Counted from the first letter of the stretch, positions 33,754 to 44,622 are shown. The stretch is 64,000 nucleotides of DNA from Cheiracanthium punctorium (GCA_038373885.1 JAWZYV010000102.1:186001-250000); one strand, 5' to 3'. Program-made: numbers and translations. Notes: a model not told the origin generated them from the letters alone.

Positions 33754-33756
33754 GTT
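33199..33756 (+). repeat. 551-bp unit, copy B
   Basis: Homologous to copy A but without the hairpin. It ends in (TA)n(CA)n(TA)n at 33699-33752. Both copies are bordered by TA/CA microsatellites. Confidence 0.85.
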
Positions 33757-34388
33757 CTTTACTGAACTGTTAAGCAAAATGAGAGTTCTCGTTGCTTGAT
33801 TCCGGGAAAAAAAAAAAAAAACAACAACTACCATAGACTATTTTTGGAGAAGCGCATCTTTTTTATATTTACATGTTTTTTATCAATAACATGTATTGTA
33901 TTATTGAAGTCTATAAAAAATTTTGTTTTCTTTGAAATGAACGCCTGATCTAATGTAGACTGCAAATAATGTCAGCTGATCAATCTTAATGCATCCAAAT
34001 GCAAATGGCAGGTTTTCCTGTTAGCCCAATGGCTTCCGGTATTTCCATTTTGTTTTACTTTATTTGGGGGGGGGGGATGCTGATGCTTGCCATGATAAAT
34101 AAATTTCCGACACCAGAGGTTTGAAGAACGGATTTCTTTTCTTTAAGAATATGAATAAAACATTAAAAGATTTTGCATTTGCCGCTTTGCTATATCCTTA
34201 AGCACTTTTCGGTAATCAAATTATGTATGAGCAAAATTAAAACAGGAATTAAAATAGCTTATGCAATTTTGTGACCAACAGTGGAAACGGTTAGACTGTC
34301 CTAAAAACTGCGTGCTCATGGATTAAAAATAAATAAATAATAGTTGATGCTATACACAATGTTTTCAATACTGTACATGGTACAATAC
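33757..34388. other. No gene seen
   Basis: AT-rich sequence with a poly-A run near 33807 and a G10 run near 34068. Confidence 0.45.
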
Positions 34389-34536
34389 CAGTGTTGCCAG
34401 ATGCTGTTTGGCAAAACTCTTTAATTCTTTTTTTTTTTTTAATTATTATGTAACGAATTAGTTTAGCTCAAAATGAAGCGGAAATTCGCTACATTTAGCG
34501 ACCAATCCCCAGTAATCCCCAGTTCTGGCAACACTG
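34389..34536. mobile_element. hAT-like MITE (CAGTGTTGCCAGA ends)
   Basis: CAGTGTTGCCAGA and its exact inverse TCTGGCAACACTG bound 148 bp. The flanks TACAATAC and TAGAGTAA agree at 5 of 8 positions. Confidence 0.75.
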
Positions 34537-34785
34537 TAGAGTAAACAGCAACAATAACAGGGCTGGCGTGTTGGATGTGCGAACTGTGCGATGACACAGG
34601 GGCTTCGTTCTAGGACTTCAATTCGCGAGTTCGGCGAGTTGAGTTGGTATTTTATCTGTACACTTCTATGATTTCCAAAATCAAGACTGACAAAGAACTT
34701 TTTGTGGTTCCTTGTATCGAAAACGTATGGCATCGTTGGCTATAATTTCAATCGAACTTTCCGAGACAATAAATTATGACTGCGT

Positions 34786-35261
34786 CAGAGGTTCCCAAAC
34801 TGTGTGCCGTGGCACCCTGGGGTGCGGCGAGCGTATGCCAGGGGTGCCGTGGAGATAATCAAGGAAAGTCGAACATTTGGTAAAGTATAATGAAAGACTT
34901 TTCTCTGAACGGGTATTCCACTAAAAAGTTAGCCAAGCCGATGACCAGTGGGCGAAAACAAAAATATGTCAGTCAAATTCGAGAGAGTTCAGTGTCCAGT
35001 CGTCTCTCTTTAACGAGAACTCCCAGAGATGGGTTAGGGAAAAATTCTATATTGCTTTCCCAAGAGAATACTTTCTTGATAGTTAGCCCAATAAGCACAA
35101 AAGAAATAATGAAAAATGCATCCAAACTGTTTCATTCTAAACTTCATACTAATACTGCTGTAAAGGTAACTTGCCGCGAAAATTTTTAGTATGAGAAGGG
35201 TGCCGCGAACTGTTTTTAATCTTACAAGGGTGCCGCGGTGAAAAAAGTTTGGGAACTCCTG
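34786..35261. mobile_element. hAT element (CAGAGGTTCCCAAACT ends)
   Basis: CAGAGGTTCCCAAACTGTG on the left and inverted CAGGAGTTCCCAAACTT on the right, with GACTGCGT and GACTACGT as 8-bp duplications (one difference). GGTGCCG-GG motifs recur at both sides. A 99-codon frame inside (34890-35189) has no feature I recognise as transposase. Confidence 0.88.
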
Positions 35262-35531
35262 GACTACGTTATAAGTTAGCGAGTTAGACTAAATATCATT
35301 TAAATTTTATTATTCTGAAATTTATAGCTGTCAAGATTTTTTATTGGAACATTATCAATTTCTGTAGAGAATCAATTAATAATAACTTGAGAGTGAAAAA
35401 CATTTAATGTGTAATTTTTCTTTATACTTTTCATTTGAGAGAAGGCTCCGGCTTCACTGTTTTGCACAGAGCCCCGCAAAATATAGCGCCAATCCTGGAT
35501 ATCCGTGCAATATGAATTTTGTGATAGTCGG

Positions 35532-35786
35532 CAGGGCCGGCCCGATGTTTTTTTTTTAACCATGTCTCATGTAAGTTACTACTAGCATTGCTAGTACATA
35601 TTAGCTTTATTTCTGGCTTTTTCCCCGGGATATATCGCAACCGTCTATGAAGCTCTGTCTAATGTGATAACAAAATAAATAAATTAAATTAAATTAAATT
35701 AAATTAAGACCGCAGGCGAGGGTCCTCTTTTAGGGCGGGGCCTTAGGGGATCGCCGACATTCGCACCCCCCCTTGGGCCGGCCCTG
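35532..35786. mobile_element. hAT MITE (CAGGGCCGGCCC ends)
   Basis: CAGGGCCGGCCC and its inverse GGGCCGGCCCTG, flanked by TAGTCGG on both sides. Contains an AAATT microsatellite (about 35680-35706). A relative lies at 38.46 kb. Confidence 0.85.
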
Positions 35787-35802
35787 TAGTCGGGGCCTAG
35801 AG

Positions 35803-36201
35803 TAGAGATGAGACGGTTTCAGCCCGAGCCCGAAATCCCGAGACGGAGCTCTCTTATTCACGATTGTGTTCGGGAGAAATTTCTCCTTTAATGAATACAC
35901 TCCTTGTAAACAGATTTTAAAAAGTGATTCATGTTTGAAATAAATAGTAGTATTTGGTAAACTTATTGAATAAACAGAATTAGAAAGCACATTAAGAGTT
36001 AGCTATTATATTTGTCTTTAATTTGCGCAAACAGCAAAATTTATGATATTCTATCAATGAAAAGTAATTGACTTTTATTTAAATATTAGCTGAAATTTCG
36101 GGATCGGGCTCCGACTTAAATAACATCGCTTGGGTTTGGGTGGGCTCGAATTAAAAGTCCTCGGGCTCGGGCTTTAAAAAATGAACCCGAACTCATCTCT
36201 A
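35803..36201. mobile_element. hAT-like element rich in GCCCGAG
   Basis: TAGAGATGAGACGGTTTCAG on the left; inverted TAGAGATGAGTTCGGGTTC on the right. GCCCGAG/CTCGGGC repeats lie near both ends. The target duplication is unclear. Confidence 0.6.
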
Positions 36202-36219
36202 GTGCCTACTGAAGGCAGT

Positions 36220-36590
36220 TTAGAGCCCGGTCATACGAAGAAACCGAAATCCTTTCAACACTTTTCAAGTTTGTTTCAGGGAGTTAAAAAAAAAAGAACT
36301 CCAATAAAAAAAAAAAACAACCGGTACCAAGATTTAAATCTTCTGCATACACAAAACAACCAAACTGTTCTCACTCTATCATCCTGCCTTCGCGCTAGTT
36401 GGAGTAAACCGGGAGGTAGGGGGGGGCAGGGGGAAGAAATCTTGTTTTCTCTTACCTTTTCTATACTTACCTTCCAACTCTTTTAATTTGGCACTGGCAG
36501 CGTGTGTGCAGTGCACCCCTTTAGACACTCGCACACAGCTACATCGAACGCCGCTACAGGTATCAAAAAATAACAAGTTCCAAAAAACCG
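36220..36590. other. No gene seen; R1-like fragment and G-rich run
   Basis: GAAACCGAAATCCTTTCAAC + ACTTTTC at 36239-36265 resembles the 3' end of repeat R1. A G-rich stretch lies at 36413-36432. Confidence 0.4.
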
Positions 36591-36599
36591 AAGATCTAA

Positions 36600-36893
36600 A
36601 CCCGCCAATAGAAGAAACTCGCCGGGGCCTCCCCACCACTGCCGCAACTGCAGTGGGAAAGGAGATTCTCTCGCTCACTCTGGGCATCTTTTTCGACTTG
36701 CGTTGGTGCGAGGCACATTTTCGGGTCGGGGAGGAGCGTGCTTAGTCGGGACTCCCGTTGTACTGGGGTGTTGTGCTAGAGAGAGTTGTTGGGTATTTCT
36801 TCGTTCTAGGCGGACTTGTGTTTGTGATCGTGTGTGCTTGCATGTGATATCTTCGTTCTGCAGGGGGTTTGTTTGGATACATTTTTGTTAGAG
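36600..36893 (+). promoter_or_regulatory. GC-richer block ending in a splice donor; candidate first exon
   Basis: Unlike its surroundings this block is rich in CpG (GCCGGGGCCTCC, TTTTCGGGTCGGGG). It ends at TTAGAG, followed by GTGAGTG at 36894, a consensus 5' splice site. No TATA box is evident and no long coding frame is needed if this is a non-coding first exon. It could equally be an unrecognised repeat. Confidence 0.3.
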
Positions 36894-38022
36894 GTGAGTG
36901 CAAGTTTGTTTGTTCTTTTATATTTTTAAAGTAAAACGCGCGGTTTTTTTTCATTTTTAATGCAGTAATTTACACTTTTTTATAATGATAATTTTTCATC
37001 AATAAGATAACTAAACCTGTGTTTACTAGAAATGTTACTTTATTTGAGATTTGCTCCTTTAGATAATTTAGTTCGGAGATCGTTTTCCTAAAACTAGGAA
37101 ACAATTTTTGAAAAGAGAATTGCTCGACTCTACTGTTAATCACTGATTTACTGACGCTTCGTAAAATTTAAGCGAAAAGAGGTGCATTCTGATCGTAACA
37201 AATTAATAAATAGTTACTCCGGATTGCCAGGATTAAAAAAAGAATTCAGCATGTTTCTTTGCGAGCTGCTTTATATACTTCAATTTCTGTCGCCTCCAGT
37301 TTGAAAGGAAAATTAATGAACATTCCAACTACACTCATCTTTCTGAATAAAATTAGTTTAATTTTGGGGGTATCGGAATTTGAGATTTGAGAGGTTGGTT
37401 GATTGAGACCCTTAGCCAAAAAAGGCTGTTGTCTCGATTGTTTCGAAGAAAAATCAGAATTTCGTACAGCAAGTTGCTTTATACACACACTTCTTATAAA
37501 TAATAAAACTACGACTTCTCACATTCAGAAATAAATCAATAAATTTTACGAAGAAGTTGTCCGACATTCTATCCAAGATATTACATATTCAAAACTTCTC
37601 CGAGTTTTATAGCTCTCACGGAACTCGTTTCTAAGAAAGAGAGAGAGAGAGCTTAGTACAACTTGTTAAGCGACATTCCGATTTTTTCTCTTTTTTTTTT
37701 CTTCTAGTACCTGGCTAATTAAAAAAACTTCACACTGTTTACATACACGAATTGCAGCATTGAAAAAATAAAACAAATAACATACATAAGACGAAATCTT
37801 CTTCGGGAATTTTCCCGCTCAAGTTTTTCTCGCCCTAAAGTCTCCTTCATCTTTTATTTTTTTCCCCGCATAAAATGAAATAATAAGTTTATTTTGTAAC
37901 ATTAATAAAATAAATTAAACTTACTATTAATGTTACATAAAGGTTATACCTTTCCAAAGCTCTTTAGATTATTACGAATGGTTTGTTTTTTTCACTCTCC
38001 TCCAATCGTAGTCAGGAAGAGG
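36894..38022. other. No gene seen
   Basis: AT-rich; would be intron if the donor at 36894 is real. An (AG)n run lies near 37638. Confidence 0.4.
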
Positions 38023-38026
38023 TTAA

Positions 38027-38302
38027 CCCTTTGAGGCGCAACCCTTTTTTCAGCATTGGCCAATCTATCCGGCTGTTCTCGCATTCGTCCATTTTTCAGC
38101 AGATGTCAGTGCTGTTAAAAATAATCGTGACCATTTTTTTTTTTTTTACCGGGGCTATGACGTGCTAAAAAGTAAAGGATTCTCGTGGAGTTCTGTCACC
38201 CGCAACTATTTTTATAGAAATCAAATCTATTCTTCGTGACTGGCAACAGTCAAAACGCCAGAGTTTGGTGTTCGCAGAGCGGGAACACTGCGCGTTATAG
38301 GA
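38027..38302 (-). mobile_element. piggyBac-like MITE, third good copy
   Basis: TTAA at 38023-38026 and 38303-38306 bounds CCCTTTGAGGCGC and inverted CCTATAACGCGCAGTG. The interior (CAGCAGATGTCAGTGCTG, GTCACCCGCAACTATTTTTA) matches 16.99-17.2 kb in inverse and 19.3-19.5 kb. Confidence 0.8.
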
Positions 38303-38457
38303 TTAATAATGTGCAGTGCAATCTCGATTTTCCGGCATATACAAGACCGGACATCAGCCGGATTAACGAAACACTCTGGATTATCATGATCTCTTGTTTT
38401 TGACACATGCTTTGAAGTCGTGTGCTTTCGTTTGATTGACATTGTAATAAGCTAGAT

Positions 38458-38608
38458 CAGAGACGGCCCGAGACGGCGTGCGGGGCCCCACGCGAAGCGC
38501 AAGAGCGGGGCCTCTTCTCTATCATGTCTTATGAGATAGCAATAAAATAGCCCAGGAGCGGGGCCCTAGGCGATCGCCTACATTCGCACCCCCCTTGGGC
38601 CGGCCCTG
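38458..38608. mobile_element. hAT MITE (CAGGGCCGGCCC family), nested
   Basis: The right end GGGCCGGCCCTG and the left end CAGAGACGGCCC lie between GCTAGAT at 38451-38457 and GCTAGAT at 38609-38615. GGGGCC and CGATCGCC motifs match the 35.5-kb relative. Confidence 0.85.
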
Positions 38609-38700
38609 GCTAGATAAATGCATTACAAAATACATTATGCAAATTAGAAAGCAATGACGAAAGAAAGGGGGGGTGGACACAAGAGCGGACATGCTTGTTC

Positions 38701-38701
<1 letters not shown>

Positions 38702-38739
<38 letters not shown>
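38702..38739 (-). repeat. Poly-T tract (LINE poly-A tail on the minus strand)
   Basis: An uninterrupted run of 38 T. It sits directly 3' of the RNase H fragment when read on the minus strand. Confidence 0.8.
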
Positions 38740-38740
<1 letters not shown>

Positions 38741-39330
38741 TCCAAGATTTCGGAGAATTTCTATTCAAAAGTTCTTTTTCTATGATTACCTTTAAAAATT
38801 GATTTAATGATCGATTTGATATTATGAAAAGGGACTTCCCTATTTGCAGTTTGTATCATCGCTAGTTTTTTGCTAACAAGTCAGCCTTCTCATTTCCATC
38901 TTAATCCATCAGTGGGATGGAATCCATTGGAGGCATAGAATCTTATTTTCGTGGTACAAGGATCTTAGAAAAGATTGCAATTTTTAATGGCTGCAGAGAA
39001 AAGGGGCCCTGTTAGAATTTATTGGCTGCAAGTCGGCTCTTGAATCGACCCAAGATAACTAACTACCTTTGAAAAGTGATATATGAGTGACAATGCAGCT
39101 GAGAGAGGGCTTCAATTTCTCCATAAAAAGCCGATCTATTTCTTCTCATACGGGAGTAGATAGAGAATAAGTCGCAGTAGATTCCTGCTCCAGAATTAAC
39201 GCAGTCCTCCATACAAGAACCATCAGTATACACCTGCAGCCAATCACTTTCTGGATATAAAGTGATGATAGTGCATGCTTGTTCATAACCACGTTGATCG
39301 GCATATCGGAAGACGGTAATGGCCATGGTA
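38740..39330 (-). pseudogene. LINE RNase H domain, 5'-truncated and broken
   Basis: Read on the minus strand this is the 3' end of a non-LTR retrotransposon ORF2. The 87-codon frame (39326-39063) has WLQVYTDGSCMED with the first catalytic Asp at residue 35, SGAGIYC, and AFYGEIEAL with the catalytic Glu at residue 70. After a stop the same strand continues, with further breaks, to DGNEKADLLAK near 38870, the last RNase H motif (Asp). The middle DS motif is not found. A poly-A tail follows. RNase H removes RNA from the RNA:DNA hybrid during element copying. Jockey/I/R1-type LINEs carry such domains. The 5' truncation is typical of LINE insertion. Confidence 0.75.
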
Positions 39331-39413
39331 ATGGTAATGGACGTTTCCCAGGAGCGTCGGATTATGAACGTGCCGGACTAACCAATTGCCGGATTATCAA
39401 GAGTGTATTGTAG

Positions 39414-40404
39414 TTGAAAGTGTCTCGGCTATGATTGGGACAGTAATTTGACGAAGTTACCTCATAACGGGTCCCCAGATTCATATTATATTTCTGGAAA
39501 TCTCTATTTTCACAATCAAACCGTATTTGAAAAATACAACATATAACGCAGCCAGCTTTTTGCATGTAAAATAATAGTAAAATATTATGTTTGTCAAGTT
39601 TAAAACTCTTGAATTCCAAAAATTACAGTCGAACCCGTTTAATGTTTACCACGTTCACCACGTTAACCCAAGTTTACCAGGAAAAATTATTCTAATAAGC
39701 GTGATATTCCTTTATTCGGGATCACATTGACCAGTTATTACGATTTGGTACATTAAAAATTTATTAATTTTTTAATGTAAAAATTAACTTAATTTTTAAA
39801 TTAAGGAAATTACGGAATTTACGTTACTTTTATGCCAAATTAATGTTGGAATTTACGTTAGTTGGTTAAATTACGTTAGTTTTATGTCAAATTACGTTAC
39901 GTTAGTTTTGTAACTTACGTAAACGTTATGTTACAAAATGGAAAATTACGTTAGTTTTATGCCAAATTAAAAAGCACCAGAAAGAAAAATCCAAATGTGT
40001 TTCTTAAAGTTCATAAATTTCCAAATCCTACCAATAATATATAAATGTGTACATTTCTGTGTTTGGATGTTTGAGAATGAATCACACAAAAATGGCTGAA
40101 CGGATTTGGAATGAAGATAGCTTATACCCTGGATCAACATATAGGCAAACTTTAATGAATATAGCATAAATAATTCTTTTACAGAGACACCCAAAATAAT
40201 TCTAACACACGCTTAAATCTGCTGAATAAAATAATAATCAAACGGAGTATATTTTTACTCAATTTTTGACTTCAAACAGCCATTCTCCCGATTGAGTAAA
40301 ATTTGCTCCATTAATCGACAAAAAATCAATGGAGCGAAAAATTCTCAATTTTTGAGCATTATACAGCAGCTCCATTTAGCCTAAATAATCATCAAAAAAG
40401 AGAG
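39414..40404. other. AT-rich stretch with irregular TTACGTTA repeats
   Basis: Between about 39790 and 39970 the phrase AATTACGTTAGTTTTATG recurs in degenerate form, with a TTACGTAA palindrome near 39915. No gene was seen. Confidence 0.5.
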
Positions 40405-40640
40405 TTTTTTTTACAAAATCTGTCCGGTTTTGATTAATATAACTGTACTCATTTATGATTATCATTTAAGCTATAGAATGAGTGTTTTTACAAAATCTGT
40501 CCTTTCTTGATATATATATCTGTACTCAATTAAGATTATTATTTTAAGCTATAAAAAGGGCGTTCTATGAAAATTTGCTGTTTTTGATTAATATATTACA
40601 CTGCAATTTGTTATTTAAGGCTATTATAACAGTGTTTTCT
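40405..40640 (+). repeat. 77-bp tandem repeat, about three units
   Basis: TTACAAAATCTGTCC occurs at 40411 and 40488, with a diverged third unit near 40565. Each unit continues TGTACTCA-TTA-GATTAT and TTTAAGCTATA. Confidence 0.75.
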
Positions 40641-41640
40641 AGTATTTTCTTTTTTTGACTTTAATTGTTCATGGTGCAATTTTAAGTTGAATAATGATTA
40701 ATAGTGATAAATAGTGCACAGTTAAAAATGTTTGAATTATTCGTTTTCTTCATCTTTTATTATCAGAGCTGTAATCTATGATTATAATTCCGGGAAAATA
40801 AATTTTAAATCAAGGCAAATACATTACATATATCTTAATACACTATACAAAAGTATTTTTTTTCAAATAGAATATAATTTCACTATAGTCTCTAGTTATA
40901 AAACAAATTCACAGTACAGTCAGAATATAGAAATGCAATCATGGCTAAACCAGCTGCGAGATTTAATTAAAGCAGCAACCAAATTTATTCACATGAAAAA
41001 GGTAAAATAGTACTTACTCACTTTGAGTGGAGATATCATAACTTCATTTGTTTTACAACAGTTTTTTTATAATCCAATCGTTAGAAACTATGTCCATCAA
41101 ATCAAATCTTTGCCGAAAGCATCCCCTCCATATCTAGGTTAAATTTATTTCACAACTCTGAATATGGAAAAGATGCATTTGGTATTCGGATATAAAATAA
41201 AAATATCACACCGAGAAATAAGCACTCACAGCAAAAGGACTTAGCATTAAGTCCTTTTGCTGTGCATCCAGTATCCTCTTCAGAAATTCTTTTAATTCAT
41301 ATTTTGATAACGACATGCTTGTCCTTCGATGGCCGTGAGGTAACTATGGTGTGGGGCATCTCTTTGGCATCGCTGTCCATAAGGGCGTTGGTCACGTGAT
41401 AGTAATACGATATGGTCTCTTTTCGTGGAGGAGAAAAGTGGGAATTCTCAAATAAACACGATTTAAGTGAAAATAGAGCTAATTTGAATCTAGCGAATTT
41501 GGGAATGTTGAGGCGAATTGAGGAGTTTACAAATTATTGTCTTTAAAGAGTATTTTTCTGAAATTTTTAGCGTAAAAGGATTTAAATCAGCCGATAAGAA
41601 ATTTAATGAATAAAGGAGAGTTAGTTTTAATCAATAGATT
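40641..41640. other. No gene seen; one strong hairpin
   Basis: A 92-codon AT-rich plus frame (40732-41010) has no recognisable motif. The hairpin at 41227-41264 is listed separately. Confidence 0.4.
41227..41264. other. 17-bp perfect hairpin with 4-nt loop
   Basis: CACAGCAAAAGGACTTA, loop GCAT, TAAGTCCTTTTGCTGTG. It could be the centre of a small foldback element or a structured RNA if transcribed. No terminator or Helitron context is seen. Confidence 0.85.
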
Positions 41641-41738
41641 TAAGCGTGTACATTACGCTCTATGGGCATTTTGTCACTACTGAACCAACTCTAGAACTTT
41701 TTTCACTGATTGAAAGTTACAGTATTCCTGAGTATTAT

Positions 41739-41915
41739 TGTGCTTGTTTGTGGATTAAGGCCGATTGACTGCACTAGGGTCCTAGGCCTATATGGGGAAT
41801 GCCCTCTGTGGGAGACTTTCCAAGGCGTCCTATCCCGTATTCGACCGGGATTTGAACCTGGCACTCCCGCCTTCCAGTTTCGAGAACAGAACCTCTCAGT
41901 CACTGGTGGGGTCCA
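41739..41915 (-). mobile_element. tRNA-derived SINE with 9-bp target duplication
   Basis: GAGTATTAT at 41730-41738 and 41916-41924 flanks it. On the minus strand it begins with a tRNA-like head: GTGACTGAGAGGTTCTGTTC (box A-like), then box B GGTTCAAATCC near 41850. These are the internal RNA polymerase III promoter. The body has no coding capacity. It differs from the other two SINE families here. Confidence 0.82.
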
Positions 41916-41966
41916 GAGTATTATAAGCTACCTTTTATGCATATATCAGAAGTAGTTCTTTTACAG

Positions 41967-42160
41967 CAGGTACGGGCAACCTTTGGAAAGTTGAGAGCCA
42001 AACTTTAAGATGTTACAGAAGTTGCAGGCCTTATAAGTGGGATTTATATGGGATTTTGAATGGGTTTTATGGGTTTTCTAGAATTTGAAATGTTCACCGG
42101 CCCGATCAAAAACCATGGCGGGCCACATCCGGTCCTCGGGCCGAAGATTGCCCATATGTG
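41967..42160. mobile_element. hAT MITE with perfect TTTTACAG duplication
   Basis: Ends CAGGTACGGGCAACCTTTGG and inverted CACATATGGGCAATCTTCGG. TTTTACAG occurs at 41959-41966 and 42161-42168. Removing it restores the tandem-repeat unit. Confidence 0.92.
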
Positions 42161-42490
42161 TTTTACAGGGATACTTATAAGAATTACATTACGCTCTTTG
42201 TATATCTCTGTAACTACTGAACCGATCCCAAAACTTTTTTCACTGATAGAAAGCTATTCCTGAGTATTATAGGCTGAAATTCATGCATGCAGCATAAGTA
42301 GTTCTTTTACAGGAACACTCAAAATAATTCTAATACATTACGCTCTATGCGTATCTGTGTAACTACAGAACCAACTCTAAAACTATTTCACTAATAGAAA
42401 GCTGCACTATTCCTGATTAACAGAGGCTAAAATTCATGCAAATAGCATAAATATTTCTTTTAGAAGAACACTCAAAATAGTTCGCAAATA

Positions 42491-44501
42491 TTGTCGCAAC
42501 TGTCTCTATTCGCCAAATGCATAAAAAAAAAAATCAAAATTTAGTATCTATGCATACTTTCTTATTTTAAATGGAGTATACTGCCACATATTATACTTCA
42601 TTTAGAATAATTAAAAAATAAATAATATTTAAATACAGTTACTTTTGTGTCTACAATGCAAACATGTTTGGTTTTCACACATGCTTCATTTCTTTCTGGT
42701 CCTAATTCTAAAGCCAACTCAGACGAAGTCGCGGATAGCACCTAGTATTTCAATAAGTGAACCAGTAATAGCCAAAGTATTTCGTAATAGCCAAATTTCC
42801 TATATTAGGTTTTGCCAATAACTGGTCAGTTTTCGGAAAAAACAAAGCACTAGAAAGAAATATAAGAAGTTATTATTATACATGATTTGATTCACTTGTA
42901 CGGAGAAAAATATTTCAAATATGAGACTGACAGAAATTTTGACTTGAGAAGATGTTATGTTCGAAATTGAATTTAAATATACCAAGTTTATTTTCAGATT
43001 CAAATATTCGATATGTTTTATTACATGACAAGCGAACTTGATTATAGATTGACAACTCAAATTTTAAATCAAATTCAATCCACACATGTTGTAGTATCAC
43101 GCTGTCAATGGTTCCTAATGCTGCACAAAGACTGTTATCCAACACTGATGCCGAAAGCAACTGAAAGAACTTAAATAACCCATTTTTGCAGTATCAGGAG
43201 GCGCTGACTGTGTGATACTACAAAATGTGTGGAATGAACTCGATTGCAGATTAATCAATCGAATCAAGCTTGTTTGGTGTCTAATAAAAGGATCACACAT
43301 CAAGCATTAGTGGATGTGGGTGGAAAAAAAGACAAACTTAGTGTTACAATTTTTCTGTAATTTCGTGACTTATTGTAATATGAGTAATAGTTTCATAAAT
43401 ACAAACATTTAAAATCTGTTTTTTGATTTGTACTAATGTTGTACATTGACTCTGTGAGGCCGACAGCACGCGAACTGTTCTGATGATTTATATTACCTTA
43501 ATAAAATAACTCGACTAAGAGAGGATTTTAGTACTGATTGTTATCGTTTTAACGGAGGACTAATTTTATCTAATGATCGTTGTAAGGAGGTCTACGTATA
43601 TTTCCAAAACGCGATATATCTCACCCGCTCATCATAATGAACTTATATGTATCGAATTGATATAATGATTTAATTTTCTTTATCATCTTAAATCTGCAAT
43701 ATGAAATGATGTAAAGTTCACATTTTGTTATGGCCATTTAACATTTTAAATCGTCATTAACAATTCTATTGTTGTCTTTTCATTGATTCTTTTAACATTT
43801 TTTCGCCAGCTGAGATAACAATTAACGCAGTCTAACAGTTATTTCCCCCAAAAGTGCTAAGGATGTTGTGTCTTTGTATTACGTCCCCCCTTCCCCTTTC
43901 TTCTATGGAAAACGCAAGGTGTGTTAGATATAGGAAGTTTATAAATGGATTCCTGCCTTCCTTTCTTTTCTGGAGAATTTATTTTAAGCTAGTAGTACAA
44001 GAACGAGTACCCACCCATGAGGATTGCGCTTGTTTAAGTGTAGTGACGAATTGGTTTATTCCTATTTGAACCTAAATATCTATTTTCGATCTTTAGGAAA
44101 TTTCACATGCCATGTTCAGTCCTTTCAGGGTGGGAGTCAAATCTTCAGTATTTCGCCTTTTTATAATATAATATCTTTAGCTGGAAAAAAAAAAAAAAAA
44201 AAAAAAAACGGTATTTTTATTGTTTACTTGTAATATTAACACTTTTAAACTGTAGTGCTGCCCTCTATTAGCAGAAGAAAGAGTGATAAACAGTTAACCT
44301 TTTAATTAGTAGTTTTTAAAATGTTCTGTTTTTAATTTAGAAAATGTAAAAAAGGTGATATACTGATGCTGACACCACCTCTGAAAGGATTTGAAGAGGG
44401 TGCATGTCATTAACCCCGTAGAAGACTTTCGCTAAACTATTGTCAAACTTAGCCCAAATTTTTTTAGTTTATTATTTTATTTATTATTCTTTTTCCAATA
44501 A
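42491..44501. other. No gene seen; one inverted-repeat region
   Basis: Within 43040-43300, CCACACATGTTGTAGTATCA and the inverse of TGATACTACAAAATGTGTGG form arms about 30 bp long, with a TTGATTATAGATTGA/TCGATTGCAGATTAA direct repeat outside. A poly-A run lies at 44186-44208. Nothing coding was seen. Confidence 0.45.
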
Positions 44502-44569
44502 GTACATTAGACCTTAAAATAAAATAAATAAAAACTTTGTGAAAAAAAGCACACATAAAATGTTACTTA

Positions 44570-44622
44570 AGATGTGACGATCGTTTCGACCTAAAAATTC
44601 TTTCGGCCTTCGTCAGACAAGC
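44570..44622 (-). ncRNA. Hammerhead-ribozyme-like motif, left arm
   Basis: On the minus strand: CTGACGA (44616-44610), then a GGCC/GGTC stem-II pair, GAAA (44587-44584), a tiny stem III and GTC (44578-44576) before the expected cleavage site. One extra A lies between CTGACGA and stem II, so cleavage activity is uncertain. Confidence 0.45.

Larger units (their letters stand above)
38314..39410. mobile_element. pogo-like element, host of two nested insertions
   Basis: Left CAGTGCAATCTCGATTTTCC and right inverted CAATACACTCTTGATAATCC agree at 16 of the first 22 bp, with TCCGG/CCGGA motifs repeated near both ends. The interior is interrupted by an hAT MITE and a LINE fragment. TA is present only on the right. 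Confidence 0.45.
41648..42490 (+). repeat. About 154-bp tandem repeat, interrupted by SINE and hAT
   Basis: ACATTACGCTCTATG--ATTT, CTACTGAACCAACTCTA, TATTCCTGAGTATTAT, AGCATAAGTAGTTCTTTTAC and CAAAATAATTCTA form a unit seen at about 41648, 42186 and 42340. The first unit is split by the SINE and the hAT MITE. Confidence 0.8.

Noticed and set aside
34890..35189. 99-codon frame inside a hAT element as possible transposase remnant
   Set aside because: No hAT dimerisation or BED-finger motif visible.
41227..41264. Helitron 3' end
   Set aside because: The hairpin is good but no CTRR follows within about 12 nt and no 5' TC end was seen.
42900..43310. MITE from the CCACACAT--TGTAGTATCA inverted repeat
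   Set aside because: Arms are only about 30 bp and no target duplication or matching copy was found; noted in the gap entry only.
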